DNA of 64,000 bases from Candidatus Competibacter denitrificans Run_A_D11 (GCF_001051235.1 NZ_CBTJ020000101.1:62001-126000); one strand, 5' to 3'; numbered from the stretch's first letter, positions 8,754 through 18,560 are shown. Made by a program: numbers and translations. The notes: generated by a model not told the origin, from the letters alone.

Positions 8754-9377
8754 TCATCGCAATGGCGGATTTCCCGTCAGTCGCCTTGCAAAACCAACCA
8801 GCATCGCCGCTGTTGCGCCCCAAATGAAGCGATTTTCATAAGGAATGACGTAATAGCTCCGCTGCTCACCTTTGTACAGCATACTGTGGCGTTCATGGTG
8901 TTTAGGCTCCAGAATGAAGGTCAGGGGCACCTCAAACGCCTCGGCGACCTCAAAAGCGTCCAACGTCAACTCAAACGGCGGCGTGACGAAACCGACCACC
9001 GGCGTGACCAAAAATCCTGTCACGGTTTGATAGAGATCCAGAAATCCGGCGATTTCCACCACATGCCGCCGCTGTAAACCGATTTCTTCCTCGGCCTCGC
9101 GCAAGGCGGTATCAATCGGCCCCGCATCTTCCTCTTCGGCTCGTCCGCCAGGAAAGCTAATTTGCCCAGGATGGTGCTCTAAATGGGCGGTACGCTGGGT
9201 TAATAACACCGTATAGCCTGCGGGCCGCTCCACCAGAGGCACCAATACTGCCGCTGGCGTCAGCGTCCGTTCTTCACGCGCCATTCCCGCCACTGCGTAA
9301 TCACCGGTGATGGTCTCAATCTGATGCGTGGAATGCAGGCAGCGGCGAATCCGATCACGCAGTAGCGCGTGATTCAC
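8754..9377 (-). CDS. nudL: CoA pyrophosphatase (Nudix hydrolase, NudL-like)
   Basis: Predicted to hydrolyse CoA and its derivatives to 4'-phosphopantetheine and 3',5'-ADP. The 207-residue protein has the Nudix box GGRAEEEDAGPIDTALREAE followed by EEIGL, and upstream LLTQRTAHLEHHPGQISFP, which is the UPF0035 signature of CoA-type Nudix enzymes. The frame is open further upstream, but that extension would read inside tatD. A GTG at 9377 overlapping the tatD stop (GTGA) gives the normal length and starts VNHALLRDRIRRCL. It is the last gene of the long minus-strand operon. Confidence 0.88.
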   Translation of the reverse strand: MNHALLRDRIRRCLHSTHQIETITGDYAVAGMAREERTLTPAAVLVPLVERPAGYTVLLTQRTAHLEHHPGQISFPGGRAEEEDAGPIDTALREAEEEIGLQRRHVVEIAGFLDLYQTVTGFLVTPVVGFVTPPFELTLDAFEVAEAFEVPLTFILEPKHHERHSMLYKGEQRSYYVIPYENRFIWGATAAMLVGFARRLTGNPPLR

Positions 9378-10159
9378 GCCGCTGCCTCCACAACACCAAA
9401 TAACCGGCCATAATTGGCGCGGGTGATGGCGGCGATGTGCTCCAGCGATTCGCCGCGCAATTGGGCAACAAACTCGGCCACATGGCGCACCCAAGCTGGC
9501 TGGTTGGGTTTCCCTCGGTAGGGTACAGGCGCTAGATAGGGTGAATCGGTCTCGACTAGCAGCCTGTCAGCTGGCAACCTACGAGCAACATCCTGAATTT
9601 GTTTGGTATTCTTAAAGGTTACGATGCCGGAAAAGGAGATGTAGAAACCTAACTCCAGGGCCTGTTCCGCCATAGCCCAGTCTTCGGTAAAGCAATGCAG
9701 CACCCCACCCACCTCAGCCGCGCCCTCCTCGGCCAAAATACGCAGCGTGTCCACCCGGGCATCACGGGTGTGGACGATCAGCGGCTTGCCGGACTGGCGA
9801 GCAGCAGCGATGTGGATACGAAACCAGGTTTGTTGGCGCTCGGCTGCATCATGACCGTAATAATAATCCAGCCCCGTTTCCCCGATAGCGACCACACGCG
9901 GTTCACGGGCTAGCGCCACCAGTTCCGCGACGGTTGGCGCGCGGCCACTCTGCTCACTGGGATGGACACCTACGGATAGGGCAACCTGCGGATAAGGCTC
10001 GGTCAGCCGTGCTAAAGCGGGCCAGCTCGCCAAATCCGTCGCCACGCTCAACAAGTGTTCCACGCCGTTGGTGGCAGCGAGATCCAGCACGCCCGCCAAT
10101 CCACCAGGGAAGCGCGCGGCATCAAGCCGGTCAAGATGACAGTGCGAGTCTACCAGCAT
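9374..10159 (-). CDS. TatD-family metal-dependent hydrolase (YcfH-like)
   Basis: A 261-residue TIM-barrel hydrolase of the TatD family, which are metal-dependent DNases in characterised members. Metal ligands are visible in order: DSHCHLD (4-10), GETGLDYYYG with the bridging Glu, HTRDA, LHCFTE and ETDSPYLAPVPYRGKPN. It lies 18 bases after pilZ and overlaps nudL by four bases. The pilZ-tatD junction is conserved in Pseudomonas and enterobacteria (as ycfH), supporting the YcfH subgroup. The physiological substrate is unknown. Confidence 0.92.
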   Translation of the reverse strand: MLVDSHCHLDRLDAARFPGGLAGVLDLAATNGVEHLLSVATDLASWPALARLTEPYPQVALSVGVHPSEQSGRAPTVAELVALAREPRVVAIGETGLDYYYGHDAAERQQTWFRIHIAAARQSGKPLIVHTRDARVDTLRILAEEGAAEVGGVLHCFTEDWAMAEQALELGFYISFSGIVTFKNTKQIQDVARRLPADRLLVETDSPYLAPVPYRGKPNQPAWVRHVAEFVAQLRGESLEHIAAITRANYGRLFGVVEAAA

Positions 10160-10177
10160 GTCAGACTGGCCGGATCA

Positions 10178-10522
10178 TCACATGGTGTTGGTGGCTTGAT
10201 CGAGACGGGGATAACCGGCCAATAAAGCATCAATTTTCTTCTGTAAATTAAGACCTTCCGCACCACTAAATTGAACCCCGACCCCCATCTGACGACCGCC
10301 CGGTGTGGTTCGATAATTGATCCAAATCACCTTGCCGGTGATGGCAAACCGCTCAGGATCATTAACCAGTGTGAGCAGCAAAAAAACCTCGTCCCCTAGC
10401 TCAAAGGATTTTTCTGTGGCAATGAAAATACCCCCGCTCTTGACGAAAGGCATGTAGCTCGACTGTAGCATCGCCTTGTCTTTGATCGCGAGAGAGATGA
10501 CGCCTTGGCGTGGGCCGGACAT
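10178..10522 (-). CDS. pilZ: Type IV pilus protein PilZ
   Basis: The 114-residue PilZ-domain protein starts SGPRQGVISLAIKDKAML and contains YMPFVKSGGIFIATEK and GDEVFLLLTL, as in the founding PilZ of Pseudomonas. The RxxxR c-di-GMP-binding motif at the N-terminus is absent, as in true PilZ proteins, which act through FimX/PilB partners in type IV pilus biogenesis and do not bind the nucleotide themselves. Its place between holB and tatD is the conserved one. No other pilus genes are in the window. Confidence 0.9.
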   Translation of the reverse strand: MSGPRQGVISLAIKDKAMLQSSYMPFVKSGGIFIATEKSFELGDEVFLLLTLVNDPERFAITGKVIWINYRTTPGGRQMGVGVQFSGAEGLNLQKKIDALLAGYPRLDQATNTM

Positions 10523-10565
10523 ACCATTTCAACCTTCTGTAGCAGATGTTCCAAAAACGACCGCT

Positions 10566-11549
10566 TCACCCTGGGGGGGCGCTGTCGCCGAAAAATGCTT
10601 CTACCAGCAGATGCGGGTTGGCTTGCGTGGTTGCACAAAGCACCGACAAGCGAATCGCCGCGTCCAGGCGCGTGAACAGCGCAAGACCCGACTGCTGGCC
10701 AGCCCACCCCCGCAGTATTGAGCGGAGATCAGGATTAGCCAAAGTGGGTGGCTCAAAGACCATCTTAAGCCGAATAACATCAAGATGCCAACTGACCAGC
10801 CAGCGCAGATTCTCAGCGAGATCACCCTGCACCCAGGTTCCCGCCGCTCGTACCGGATCTTCTGTTCCGGCTAACACCCGCCCGTAGCTTTCCAGCAGTT
10901 GCCGACGGCGGTTCCAACTGCGCGGATCGGCAACTGCCAAAGCCGCCAATGGTGCACCATCAGCAATCTCCAGCACCGCTCGTGGATCAATCCCACCCGG
11001 AACGCGGGACGCTAACCAAGGCAGCGCCATTTCAAGGGGTGGTGGGTTAAAACGCACCCACTGGCAGCGACTGCGCACGGTCGGTGGTAAGCGAGCCGGG
11101 TTTGCCGTGACCAGCAGCAGCACCCCGTTACCGGCCGGTTCCTCCAGCGTCTTGAGCAAACTGTTGGCGGCGTTGAGGTTAAGGCGATCAGCCGGTGCCA
11201 GCAAGGCGATCTGGTAGCCGCCAGCGTGAGCGGTCAACCCCAGAAAATCGCCAAGCTCACGAATTTGATCGACCCGGATGGCCTTACCCTCTTCAACCGG
11301 CCGTATAACGCAGTAATCGGGATGGCTACCTGCCTGAAACAGATGACAGGCCCGGCAGCATCCACAGGCATCACCGGCGGTATCGCGCGCCGTGCATAAC
11401 AACGCCGCCGCTAAACGCCGCGCAAAAATAAATTTGCCTAATCCCTGGGGGCCAACCAGCAGCAGAGCATGAGGTAGTCGGTCGGCCACAAGCCGTGTCT
11501 GGATCTGACGCCAAACCGGTTCGTGCCAAGGCAATCGCTCATCCAGCAT
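10566..11549 (-). CDS. holB: DNA polymerase III subunit delta'
   Basis: Clamp-loader subunit of the replicative polymerase. The 327-residue protein has an AAA+ fold with a P-loop-like GPQGLGKFIFARRL near residue 33 and a zinc module (CTARDTAGDACGCCRACHLF). The sensor-1 region (NAANSLLKTLEEPAGNGVL) and a C-terminal helical collar follow. Delta' usually lacks ATPase activity. The start overlaps the end of tmk by 11 bases, so translation is probably coupled. Confidence 0.94.
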   Translation of the reverse strand: MLDERLPWHEPVWRQIQTRLVADRLPHALLLVGPQGLGKFIFARRLAAALLCTARDTAGDACGCCRACHLFQAGSHPDYCVIRPVEEGKAIRVDQIRELGDFLGLTAHAGGYQIALLAPADRLNLNAANSLLKTLEEPAGNGVLLLVTANPARLPPTVRSRCQWVRFNPPPLEMALPWLASRVPGGIDPRAVLEIADGAPLAALAVADPRSWNRRRQLLESYGRVLAGTEDPVRAAGTWVQGDLAENLRWLVSWHLDVIRLKMVFEPPTLANPDLRSILRGWAGQQSGLALFTRLDAAIRLSVLCATTQANPHLLVEAFFGDSAPPG

Positions 11550-12180
11550 GAAGCTGTTCCAGCCAACGATTCAGTAAAGCGTCCACTTGGCTCTTGACCG
11601 CCTCCAGGGAGCCATTGGCATCGACGATGCGATAACGGTCGGGCTGTTGGCGAGCACGTTCCAAATAGGCCGCCCGGACTCTCTCTAAAAAATTTTCTCC
11701 CTCGCGCTCGAAACGATCCATCGCCCCACGCCGCCCCGCCCGTTCCAAACCCACCGTAACCGGCAAGTCAAACAACAAGGTCAGATCGGGTTGTAACCCC
11801 TCCTGGACCCAGTGTTCCAAAACCGCGATTTTGTCCAGCGACAAACCCCGGCCACCGCCTTGGTAAGCGTAGGTCGCATCGGTGAAGCGGTCACACAACA
11901 CCCACTGGCCAGCAGACAATGCCGGACGGATGACTTTCGCCAGATGCTCCGCGCGGGCGGCAAATACCAATAAGGTTTCGGCGCTTAGCGTCATCCCATC
12001 TTGGCGATGCGCCAGCAGTAAAGACCGGATCTCTTCGCCCAAGGTAGTACCGCCCGGCTCCCGAGTGGTCAGGACGGAATAACCCGCTGTTGCCAAACGG
12101 GTGCGTATGAACTCCAGCAGCGTGGTTTTACCACCCCCTTCAACCCCATCGACAACGATCAATCGACCCATCATGGTCAT
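11539..12180 (-). CDS. tmk: Thymidylate kinase
   Basis: Phosphorylates dTMP to dTDP in the dTTP pathway. The 213-residue protein shows the P-loop VDGVEGGGKTTLLEF near residue 10, the DRX motif CDRFTDATYAYQGGGRG near 96 and the C-terminal LID region with RAGRRGAMDRFE. The start overlaps the mltG stop by four bases (ATGA). Standard length and standard operon position. Confidence 0.96.
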   Translation of the reverse strand: MTMMGRLIVVDGVEGGGKTTLLEFIRTRLATAGYSVLTTREPGGTTLGEEIRSLLLAHRQDGMTLSAETLLVFAARAEHLAKVIRPALSAGQWVLCDRFTDATYAYQGGGRGLSLDKIAVLEHWVQEGLQPDLTLLFDLPVTVGLERAGRRGAMDRFEREGENFLERVRAAYLERARQQPDRYRIVDANGSLEAVKSQVDALLNRWLEQLHAG

Positions 12181-13205
12181 GGCGACGCTTTTTTCAACTG
12201 ATATCGCCGGACTGCTCGTTGGTGTTCTTCGAGCGTGGCGGAAAAGGCATGACCACCGGTACCGGTCGCCACGAAATAAAGCGCGTCGCCGTTCGCCGGA
12301 TTGACCGCCGCTGCCAGCGCCGCTGCGCCCGGTAACGCAATGGGTGTCGGGGGCAAACCTTTGCGGGTGTAGGTGTTATAAGGCGTATCGGTTGCCAGGT
12401 CACGCCGGCGCAAATTGCCATCGAAAGCAGCTCCCAAACCATAAATCACCGTCGGGTCCGTTTGCAGCAGCATTCCTTTTTGCAAGCGCCGGGCGAAAAC
12501 GCCAGCCACCGCCGGCCTTTCTTCGGGTAAACCGGTTTCCTTTTCGACAATGGACGCCAAAATTAAGGCTTGGTAGGGATCGTTGAGCGGTAAATGTTCT
12601 GTGCGACGTTCCCAGGCATCGCGCAACTGCCGGTCCATGGCGGCCAGCGCCCGCCGCAGGAAAGCCTCGTCGGTGGTCCCGGCGGGAAAACGATAGGTAT
12701 CGGGGAAAAAGCGGCCTTCGGGATATTCACCTGGTCGCCCCAACCGTGCCATGAGATCGGCGTTGTTGGTATCATGCAGCGTCTGGACAATCTTTGGATG
12801 CGCAGCCAGCGCCCGCCGCAACTCTTGAAACGTCCAGCCCTCCACGACCCGCAAGGGATATTGGATGACCCGCCCGTTGACAATCTGATCAAGCAAGCCG
12901 CGCGGAGTCAGCCCAGGCGTCATTGCGTATTCACCGGCTTTGAGCTTGGTGGAGAGACCGTTCAAACGCGCATAGCCGGCAAGATAGATTGGAGAACGCA
13001 ACAGGCCCGGCTGTTGGCTCTCTACTTCCTGAACGATCTCACGGATACCCATGCCCGGCTTGACGGTTAAAACCAAACCGTCCGTCCGCGCTTGCAATGG
13101 CGTCTCTAAGAAGAATCGGTAATCGGCATAGAGGGCATACAGCACGGTCCCCAAAACCAGCAACAGCGCCGCTAAGCTGAATAACAGACGCTTTCGGGAC
13201 CACAC
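12177..13205 (-). CDS. mltG: Endolytic murein transglycosylase MltG
   Basis: Cuts nascent glycan strands in the periplasm and helps set their length. The 342-residue protein has an N-terminal membrane anchor (RLLFSLAALLLVLGTVLYAL), a LysM-like region and the YceG catalytic domain. The catalytic Glu lies in ASIVEKETGLPEERP near residue 225, followed by LQTDPTVIYGLG and the family block YNTYTRKGLPPTPIALPG. Relatives often have pabC between fabF and mltG; here only 27 bases separate them. Confidence 0.95.
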   Translation of the reverse strand: MWSRKRLLFSLAALLLVLGTVLYALYADYRFFLETPLQARTDGLVLTVKPGMGIREIVQEVESQQPGLLRSPIYLAGYARLNGLSTKLKAGEYAMTPGLTPRGLLDQIVNGRVIQYPLRVVEGWTFQELRRALAAHPKIVQTLHDTNNADLMARLGRPGEYPEGRFFPDTYRFPAGTTDEAFLRRALAAMDRQLRDAWERRTEHLPLNDPYQALILASIVEKETGLPEERPAVAGVFARRLQKGMLLQTDPTVIYGLGAAFDGNLRRRDLATDTPYNTYTRKGLPPTPIALPGAAALAAAVNPANGDALYFVATGTGGHAFSATLEEHQRAVRRYQLKKASP

Positions 13206-13232
13206 GGCTTAGCGAATAACCCGTTCAGCACT

Positions 13233-14471
13233 TCACAAAGCGCGAAAGATAATCGTGCCATTCGTGCCGCCAAACCCGAAGGAATTTGACAGAGCGACTT
13301 TAACTCGCCGCTCCTGAGCAGTATGGGGCACATAGTTGAGATCGCAGCCCGATTCAGGATCATCCAGATTGATGGTGGGCGGAACGATTTGATCGCGCAG
13401 CGCCAGTATCGAAAAGATGGCCTCGACGCCACCGGCGGCGCCCAACAGATGGCCGGTCATCGACTTGGTGGAACTCATCGCCAAACGGTAGGCGTGCTCA
13501 CCGAAGACCGTCTTCGCCGCATCGCTTTCAATCTTATCGCCGGCTGGCGTTGAGGTACCGTGCGCGTTGATGTAATCAACCGCTTCAGGATTAAGCTCCG
13601 CATCACGCAGAGCACCCATCATGGCTCGCCGCGCACCATCGCCATCCGGCGGTGGTAAGGTCATGTGATAGGCGTCGCCGCTCATCCCAAAACCAATCAG
13701 TTCGGCGTGAATCCGGGCGCCACGTTGCTTGGCGTGCTCGTATTCCTCCAGCACTAAGACACCGGCCCCATCGCTCAGCACGAAACCATCTCGGTCCTTG
13801 TCCCAGGGCCGGCTGGCTTTCTTCGGCTCATCATTGCGAACCGAGAGAGCACGCGCCGCCGCAAAACCGCACAATCCAGTGGGTGTGGTGGCCATTTCCG
13901 CGCCACCAACGATCATCACATCCGCATCACCATAGGCAATCAAGCGACCACCCAACCCGATGCTGTGCGTGCCCGTGGTACAGGCCGTCACCACCGCCAA
14001 GTTTGGCCCCTTGATCCCATAGAGGACCGACAGGTTGCCAGACACCATATTGATGATGCTACGCGGTACATAAAACGGTGTCAGCCGTCGCGGCCCGCCT
14101 TTCAGGAAGGCTGAATGGCCTTCTTCGATGCCAGGCAAGCCACCGATACCGGCGCCGATGAACGTGCCGATCCGATCCGCGTTTGCTTCGGTGATTTCCA
14201 GCCCCGAATCTGCAATCGCCTGAGCCGCTGCACCAATGCCGTAATGAATGAAGGCATCCATCTTCTTGGCTTCCTTGGCATTGATGTACCGTTCCAGATG
14301 AAAATCCTGCACTGCACCACCGATGCGTACCGGATAGCCGGTCACATCAAAGGCAGTGATCGGACCAATTCCACTGTGGCCGCTCAGAATATTGGCCCAG
14401 GCCGTGTCTACGGTGCTCCCCACCGGAGACACGATACCCATGCCGGTCACTACTACCCGTCGCTTGGCCAC
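13233..14471 (-). CDS. fabF: 3-oxoacyl-[ACP] synthase II
   Basis: Condenses malonyl-ACP with acyl-ACP during fatty-acid elongation. From the GTG at 14471 (behind AGAGGG) the protein is 412 residues, the normal FabF length; a longer in-frame start would add 12 atypical residues. The Cys-His-His triad is visible: Cys164 in [11 protein letters not shown], His in [11 protein letters not shown] and His in [15 protein letters not shown]. It follows acpP in the conserved acpP-fabF order. Confidence 0.96.
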   Translation of the reverse strand: MAKRRVVVTGMGIVSPVGSTVDTAWANILSGHSGIGPITAFDVTGYPVRIGGAVQDFHLERYINAKEAKKMDAFIHYGIGAAAQAIADSGLEITEANADRIGTFIGAGIGGLPGIEEGHSAFLKGGPRRLTPFYVPRSIINMVSGNLSVLYGIKGPNLAVVTACTTGTHSIGLGGRLIAYGDADVMIVGGAEMATTPTGLCGFAAARALSVRNDEPKKASRPWDKDRDGFVLSDGAGVLVLEEYEHAKQRGARIHAELIGFGMSGDAYHMTLPPPDGDGARRAMMGALRDAELNPEAVDYINAHGTSTPAGDKIESDAAKTVFGEHAYRLAMSSTKSMTGHLLGAAGGVEAIFSILALRDQIVPPTINLDDPESGCDLNYVPHTAQERRVKVALSNSFGFGGTNGTIIFRAL

Positions 14472-14567
14472 GGAACTACCCTCTTCCCCGCTGCACGGCC
14501 CAAACAAAGCCGCGACCCCCCATGGCGGTCGCGGTGGCTGCCTCCCGTCGGTTTAGGGTCAACACCA

Positions 14568-14813
14568 TCAACCGAGATGCGTCGCGATATAGTCAATCGC
14601 TTGCTGAACCGTGGTGATCTTTTCGGCATCCTCATCAGGAATCTCAAGTTCGAATTCCTCTTCCAACGCCATAACCAGCTCCACGGTATCCAGCGAATCA
14701 GCGCCCAGATCCTCAACGAACGATGCTTCGTTAGTGACCTGTTCTTCCTTTACCCCCAGCTGCTCAATAATGATTTTTTTGACGCGCGCTTCGATGTTGC
14801 TGATGTCAGTCAT
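14568..14813 (-). CDS. acpP: Acyl carrier protein
   Basis: An 81-residue acidic four-helix carrier of growing acyl chains. The phosphopantetheine attachment site is Ser40 in [13 protein letters not shown], and the sequence is nearly that of enterobacterial AcpP. A GAGGAAA Shine-Dalgarno lies about nine bases upstream. It sits between fabG and fabF with a 104-base leader that could hold its own promoter. Confidence 0.98.
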   Translation of the reverse strand: MTDISNIEARVKKIIIEQLGVKEEQVTNEASFVEDLGADSLDTVELVMALEEEFELEIPDEDAEKITTVQQAIDYIATHLG

Positions 14814-14847
14814 AATGGTTTGTTTCCTCGTTGTGAATCCCAGACAG

Positions 14848-14864
14848 CCGCAGCACTGCTGCGG
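14848..14864. other. Hairpin in the fabG-acpP spacer
   Basis: CCGCAGC (14848-14854), ACT and GCTGCGG (14858-14864) make a 7-bp stem 35 bases before acpP. It could slow transcription from fabG or be an mRNA processing or stability element, allowing the higher expression acpP needs. There is no T-run. Confidence 0.4.
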
Positions 14865-14917
14865 GGTATTGTATGGAAAAGAGCGGTATCGGCGCTATTA
14901 CTTAGTCACATGCAGCC

Positions 14918-15664
14918 TCAGGCCATGTACATCCCACCGTTGACGTGCAGCGTCTCGCCTGTGATGTAAGCCGCTTCCGGCGAGACCAGGAAGGCTACTG
15001 CCTCAGCGATCTCCTGAGGCTTGCCCAAACGTTGCAAGGGAATACTGCCGATAACCGCATCGCGTTGCGCCGGCGGTAAAGCCTGAGTCATATCGGTGTC
15101 GATAGCCCCCGGCGCCACTGCGTTGACCGTGATGTTGCGCGATCCCACTTCGCGGGCCAGCGACTTGGTGAAACCGATGATACCGGCTTTGGCCGCCGCA
15201 TAATTGGCTTGGCCGGGGTTGCCGGTGGCTGCCACGACCGAGGTCACGCTGACGATCCGCCCGCGCTGGGCCTTCATCATCCCTCGCAAAACAGCCTTAC
15301 TGAGCCGATAGACTGATGACAGATCGGTGTCGATTACGGTGGACCACTCCACGTCTTTCATTCGCAGCAGTAGATTGTCGCGGGTAACACCGGCATTGTT
15401 GATCAAAATCGTTGGGGTGCCAAATTCTTGCACCACGGCTTTGACCACTGCCTCCACCGACGCGGGATCGGTCACGTCCAGCCTCAAGCCACGCCCGCTA
15501 ACACCCCGTTCGTGTAGATCCCGACCAATGGCTTCCGCTCCGGCGTCGGTGGTTGCGGTACCGATCACCACGGCACCCCGCTGCCCTAGCTCCCGAGCAA
15601 TGGCCTGGCCAATGCCACGGCTGGCCCCCGTCACCAACGCGATCTCGCCATCCAGCGCCGCCAT
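14918..15664 (-). CDS. fabG: 3-oxoacyl-[ACP] reductase
   Basis: NADPH-dependent reductase of the fatty-acid cycle. The 248-residue SDR protein has GASRGIG near residue 13, the Ser-Tyr-Lys active site (SVTSVVAATGNPGQANYAAAKAG) and the C-terminal YITGETLHVNGGMYMA. The ATG at 15664 behind GGGAGG is chosen; a longer frame would run into fabH. It directly follows fabH with no fabD between them. Confidence 0.96.
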   Translation of the reverse strand: MAALDGEIALVTGASRGIGQAIARELGQRGAVVIGTATTDAGAEAIGRDLHERGVSGRGLRLDVTDPASVEAVVKAVVQEFGTPTILINNAGVTRDNLLLRMKDVEWSTVIDTDLSSVYRLSKAVLRGMMKAQRGRIVSVTSVVAATGNPGQANYAAAKAGIIGFTKSLAREVGSRNITVNAVAPGAIDTDMTQALPPAQRDAVIGSIPLQRLGKPQEIAEAVAFLVSPEAAYITGETLHVNGGMYMA

Positions 15665-15684
15665 CGATAAGCCTCCCGTCACAC

Positions 15685-16653
15685 TCAATATTTGAGGAGC
15701 ACCGCGCCCCAAGTAAAGCCCCCACCGAAACCTTCCAGCAACAGCGTGTCACCCCGCTGAATGCGGCCGTCACGAACCGCGACATCGAGCGCCAGCGGCA
15801 CCGACGCCGCCGACGTGTTGCCGTGGGTTCGCACGCAATCCACCATACGCTCTTCGGGTAATCCCAGGCGCTTGGCGGTAGCAGATAGAATGCGGCGGTT
15901 CGCCTGATGCGGGATCAACCAATTGAGATCCGTCACCGTCAGGTGGTTAGCGGCCAAAATCTGTTCAGCGATTTCCTTGAGCGTGGTCACCGCTACCTTG
16001 AAGACTTCGCTGCCGCGCATTTCGACGAATGCAGCGTTTTCTCGCGTCTGCTCATAACCGCTGGACACGCCGGCTGGCACCCACAGCAGTTCTTTATAAC
16101 GCCCGTCCGCACCCAAACGACTGTCGATGATCCCCGGCTCCGAAGCCGCTTCCAAGACCACGGCACCGGCTCCATCGCCGAACAGGATGCATGTGCCGCG
16201 ATCCTGCCAGTTGATGATCCGGGTAAAGGTGTCGGCTCCCACCACCAACGCCCGACGCACTGCGCCAGTTTGGATAAAGCGATTGGCGATATCGAGCGCG
16301 TACACGAAACCAGTGCAAACTGCCTGGACATCGAACGCAGGACCGCCATAGCAACCCAGCCGATGCTGTAATTGGGTGGCAACGCTGGGAAAGACGTGAT
16401 CGGGCGTCGTGGTACCCAAAACGATCAAATCGATATCGGTCGGCTCGACACCTGCCGCCGCCAATGCACGGCGGGCGGCCTGCTCAGACAGATCGCAGGT
16501 CGTTTCACCGGGGGCAGCGATGTGACGCTCCTCAACACCGGTACGCTCGACGACCCATTCGGCGGTGGTGTCGATCATCTTTTCGAGATCGGCGTTAGTG
16601 AGCACTTTTTCCGGCAGATAGCTGCCGGTTCCAGCGATCCGGGCGTAGTTCAA
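15685..16653 (-). CDS. fabH: 3-oxoacyl-[ACP] synthase III
   Basis: Starts fatty-acid synthesis by condensing acetyl-CoA with malonyl-ACP. The 322-residue thiolase-fold protein has Cys113 in [13 protein letters not shown], His in [10 protein letters not shown] and Asn in THGNTSAAS, the standard KAS III triad. Its start overlaps the plsX stop by four bases. It is followed by fabG, not fabD. Confidence 0.96.
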   Translation of the reverse strand: MNYARIAGTGSYLPEKVLTNADLEKMIDTTAEWVVERTGVEERHIAAPGETTCDLSEQAARRALAAAGVEPTDIDLIVLGTTTPDHVFPSVATQLQHRLGCYGGPAFDVQAVCTGFVYALDIANRFIQTGAVRRALVVGADTFTRIINWQDRGTCILFGDGAGAVVLEAASEPGIIDSRLGADGRYKELLWVPAGVSSGYEQTRENAAFVEMRGSEVFKVAVTTLKEIAEQILAANHLTVTDLNWLIPHQANRRILSATAKRLGLPEERMVDCVRTHGNTSAASVPLALDVAVRDGRIQRGDTLLLEGFGGGFTWGAVLLKY

Positions 16654-17678
16654 AGGGCTTGTCTCTCGGCGTGAAGCGCGGCCAGATGGGCATCAATCTG
16701 CTGGGGCACTTTGCGCTCGGCCTCCAGCATGGCGACCTGGATCGCATTGGCGAAGGCTAGCGCATCGGCACCGCCATGACTCTTGACCACGATGCCCTGT
16801 AGGCCCAGTAGACTAGCCCCATTATAACGGCGCGGATCGATCTTGCGCCCGAAGGCGCGCAGGACCGGCAGGGCGATCAGCCCCACCAAGCGGGTTAACA
16901 GATTTCGCTGGAATTCCTGGGTCATATAATGGCGGATCAATTTAGCCACGCCTTCGCTGCTTTTGAGCGCGACATTGCCGACAAAACCATCACAAACCAC
17001 CACGTCTACATTGTCCAGGAAAATACCATCGCCTTCCACGAACCCGACATAATTGAGATCACTGGCAGCCAACAATTGGGCAGCTTCCTTGACCTGCTCG
17101 TTACCTTTAATGTCTTCCTCGCCGATATTGAGCAACCCGACACAAGGGCGCTCGATCCCGTTGACATTGGCCAGTACGGAACCCATGACCGCGAACTGCA
17201 ACAAATGTTCGGCTTTGCTATCGACATTTGCCCCCAAATCGAGCACCCGAGTATAACCCCGAACTGTCGGTAACATGGTGCAAATAGCCGGCCGGTCAAT
17301 GCCAGGCAGCGTTTTCAGTACAAAGCGTGAGGTTGCCATCAAGGCCCCGGTATTCCCGGCGCTGACGCACGCATCCGCCTCGCCCTGCTTGACGAGGTTG
17401 ATCGCAACCCGCATGGAAGAATCCTTCTTCACTCGCAACGCTTGGGCCGGAGATTCATCCATGCTGACTAATTGGGAGGCATGGCGGACAACCAGCCGGG
17501 GATCGCTGCCGGCCTTGGCCTGACGCAAGCGGCCAACCAGTGCATCCTCCTGTCCGACCAAGATCAGCCGCACGGAATCGCCGGCCGTTTCCAGCACGCG
17601 CAAAGCCGCAGGGACCACCACATCGGGGCCGATATCGCCACCCATCCCATCAAGGGCAATAGTAAGCGGTCTCGTCAT
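16650..17678 (-). CDS. plsX: Phosphate acyltransferase PlsX
   Basis: Makes acyl-phosphate from acyl-ACP for PlsY, linking fatty-acid and phospholipid synthesis. The 342-residue protein begins [21 protein letters not shown], followed by the characteristic [11 protein letters not shown] and [16 protein letters not shown]. It is placed between rpmF and fabH as in most gammaproteobacteria. Confidence 0.96.
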   Translation of the reverse strand: MTRPLTIALDGMGGDIGPDVVVPAALRVLETAGDSVRLILVGQEDALVGRLRQAKAGSDPRLVVRHASQLVSMDESPAQALRVKKDSSMRVAINLVKQGEADACVSAGNTGALMATSRFVLKTLPGIDRPAICTMLPTVRGYTRVLDLGANVDSKAEHLLQFAVMGSVLANVNGIERPCVGLLNIGEEDIKGNEQVKEAAQLLAASDLNYVGFVEGDGIFLDNVDVVVCDGFVGNVALKSSEGVAKLIRHYMTQEFQRNLLTRLVGLIALPVLRAFGRKIDPRRYNGASLLGLQGIVVKSHGGADALAFANAIQVAMLEAERKVPQQIDAHLAALHAERQAL

Positions 17679-17735
17679 GAAGGCAGGATCGTTGGCTGGG
17701 TCGGGCAGCCCGACAGAGGGATCAGCGGCACCGAT

Positions 17736-17930
17736 TTATTCTTCGCTCTCGTTCTCTGGACGCTGCTCAATGACTTTACGGCCGCGATAAAAACCGGTTG
17801 CGGTAATGTGATGGCGACGATGGACTTCACCTGAAGTCGCATCGACGGAGAGAGCTGGGGAAACCAGCGCATCGTGGGCGCGGCGCATACCGCGCTTGGA
17901 AGGGGTTTTGCGGCTTTTTTGAACAGCCAT
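17736..17930 (-). CDS. rpmF: 50S ribosomal protein L32
   Basis: A 64-residue basic ribosomal protein starting [19 protein letters not shown] with the later [17 protein letters not shown]. The zinc-ligand cysteines of some L32 proteins are absent, as in most gammaproteobacteria. It begins three bases after yceD and leads into plsX. Confidence 0.97.
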   Translation of the reverse strand: MAVQKSRKTPSKRGMRRAHDALVSPALSVDATSGEVHRRHHITATGFYRGRKVIEQRPENESEE

Positions 17931-17933
17931 GAA

Positions 17934-18464
17934 TTAAGTGCTCCTTTTCAAATCGGGTAACAAGGACGCCAAAGCCGCGAAGGGTTGGCGGAGTGGCGTA
18001 CCGGGTGTCAGTTCATCGGACACCCCATAACCATTGGCCTCGCATTCACGCAAGGCCGCATGGCGAGGAATAGGCGGCAAAGCCAGCAAAAGCTCATCTT
18101 CTACCAAGTCGGCAACCGTAACCTCGGTGCCCGCGACAAGCAGCGGTTCGTAGCGCTCCGGCAATCGCTCCGCTTCCGTCTCAGAGCGAATCATCCCCAA
18201 GGCAACATTGACGGTGAGCGGGATACGCAACGGCCCCAAACAGCGCTGGCAGTCCAGTTCAATCTCGGTGCTGAGCGAGCCTTCCAGGAAGGATACGCCG
18301 TGCTCATCCACCCCGCCCACCAGCGCTACCATCACTTCACCGGTCGCACGATTCAGTGTCGCCAGACGCGGCAATGCGGCCAACGCCAACTGGCCTTCCA
18401 AGCGACCGCTTTCGGTAGCCAGACGCCAGGGGTTAATTCTTTCGGGGACAGGCAGGGCTTGCAT
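17934..18464 (-). CDS. yceD: DUF177 family protein YceD
   Basis: Conserved 176-residue partner of rpmF; relatives are implicated in 23S rRNA accumulation. Visible features are a central CQRCLGPL cysteine pair and an acidic C-terminal half with VEDELLLALPPIPRH. The ATG at 18464 is chosen because MQALPVPERINPWRLA aligns with the E. coli YceD N-terminus; the frame extends upstream only to a TTG at 18503. A strong sigma70-like promoter ends just 11 bases before this ATG, so the transcript may be almost leaderless. Confidence 0.9.
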   Translation of the reverse strand: MQALPVPERINPWRLATESGRLEGQLALAALPRLATLNRATGEVMVALVGGVDEHGVSFLEGSLSTEIELDCQRCLGPLRIPLTVNVALGMIRSETEAERLPERYEPLLVAGTEVTVADLVEDELLLALPPIPRHAALRECEANGYGVSDELTPGTPLRQPFAALASLLPDLKRST

Positions 18465-18474
18465 AAGAGGCGGA

Positions 18475-18503
18475 ATGATATAAGCGTGTCGATTTTCTGT
18501 CAA
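18475..18503 (-). promoter_or_regulatory. Predicted sigma70 promoter for yceD-rpmF-plsX-fab operon
   Basis: On the minus strand TTGACA (18503-18498), a 17-base spacer and TATCAT (18480-18475) form a near-consensus promoter. It is the best promoter match seen on this strand. Transcription would start near 18468, only about four bases before the yceD ATG. Confidence 0.65.
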
Positions 18504-18560
18504 AATATAGCCCGCTTTGATACCGGGTATCGCTACCCCTTTTGCGAATGAGTCAAATCA

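Noticed and set aside
14115..14969. A 284-codon plus-strand frame opposite fabF and acpP
   Set aside because: It spans three conserved minus-strand features and has no start signal or recognisable domain.
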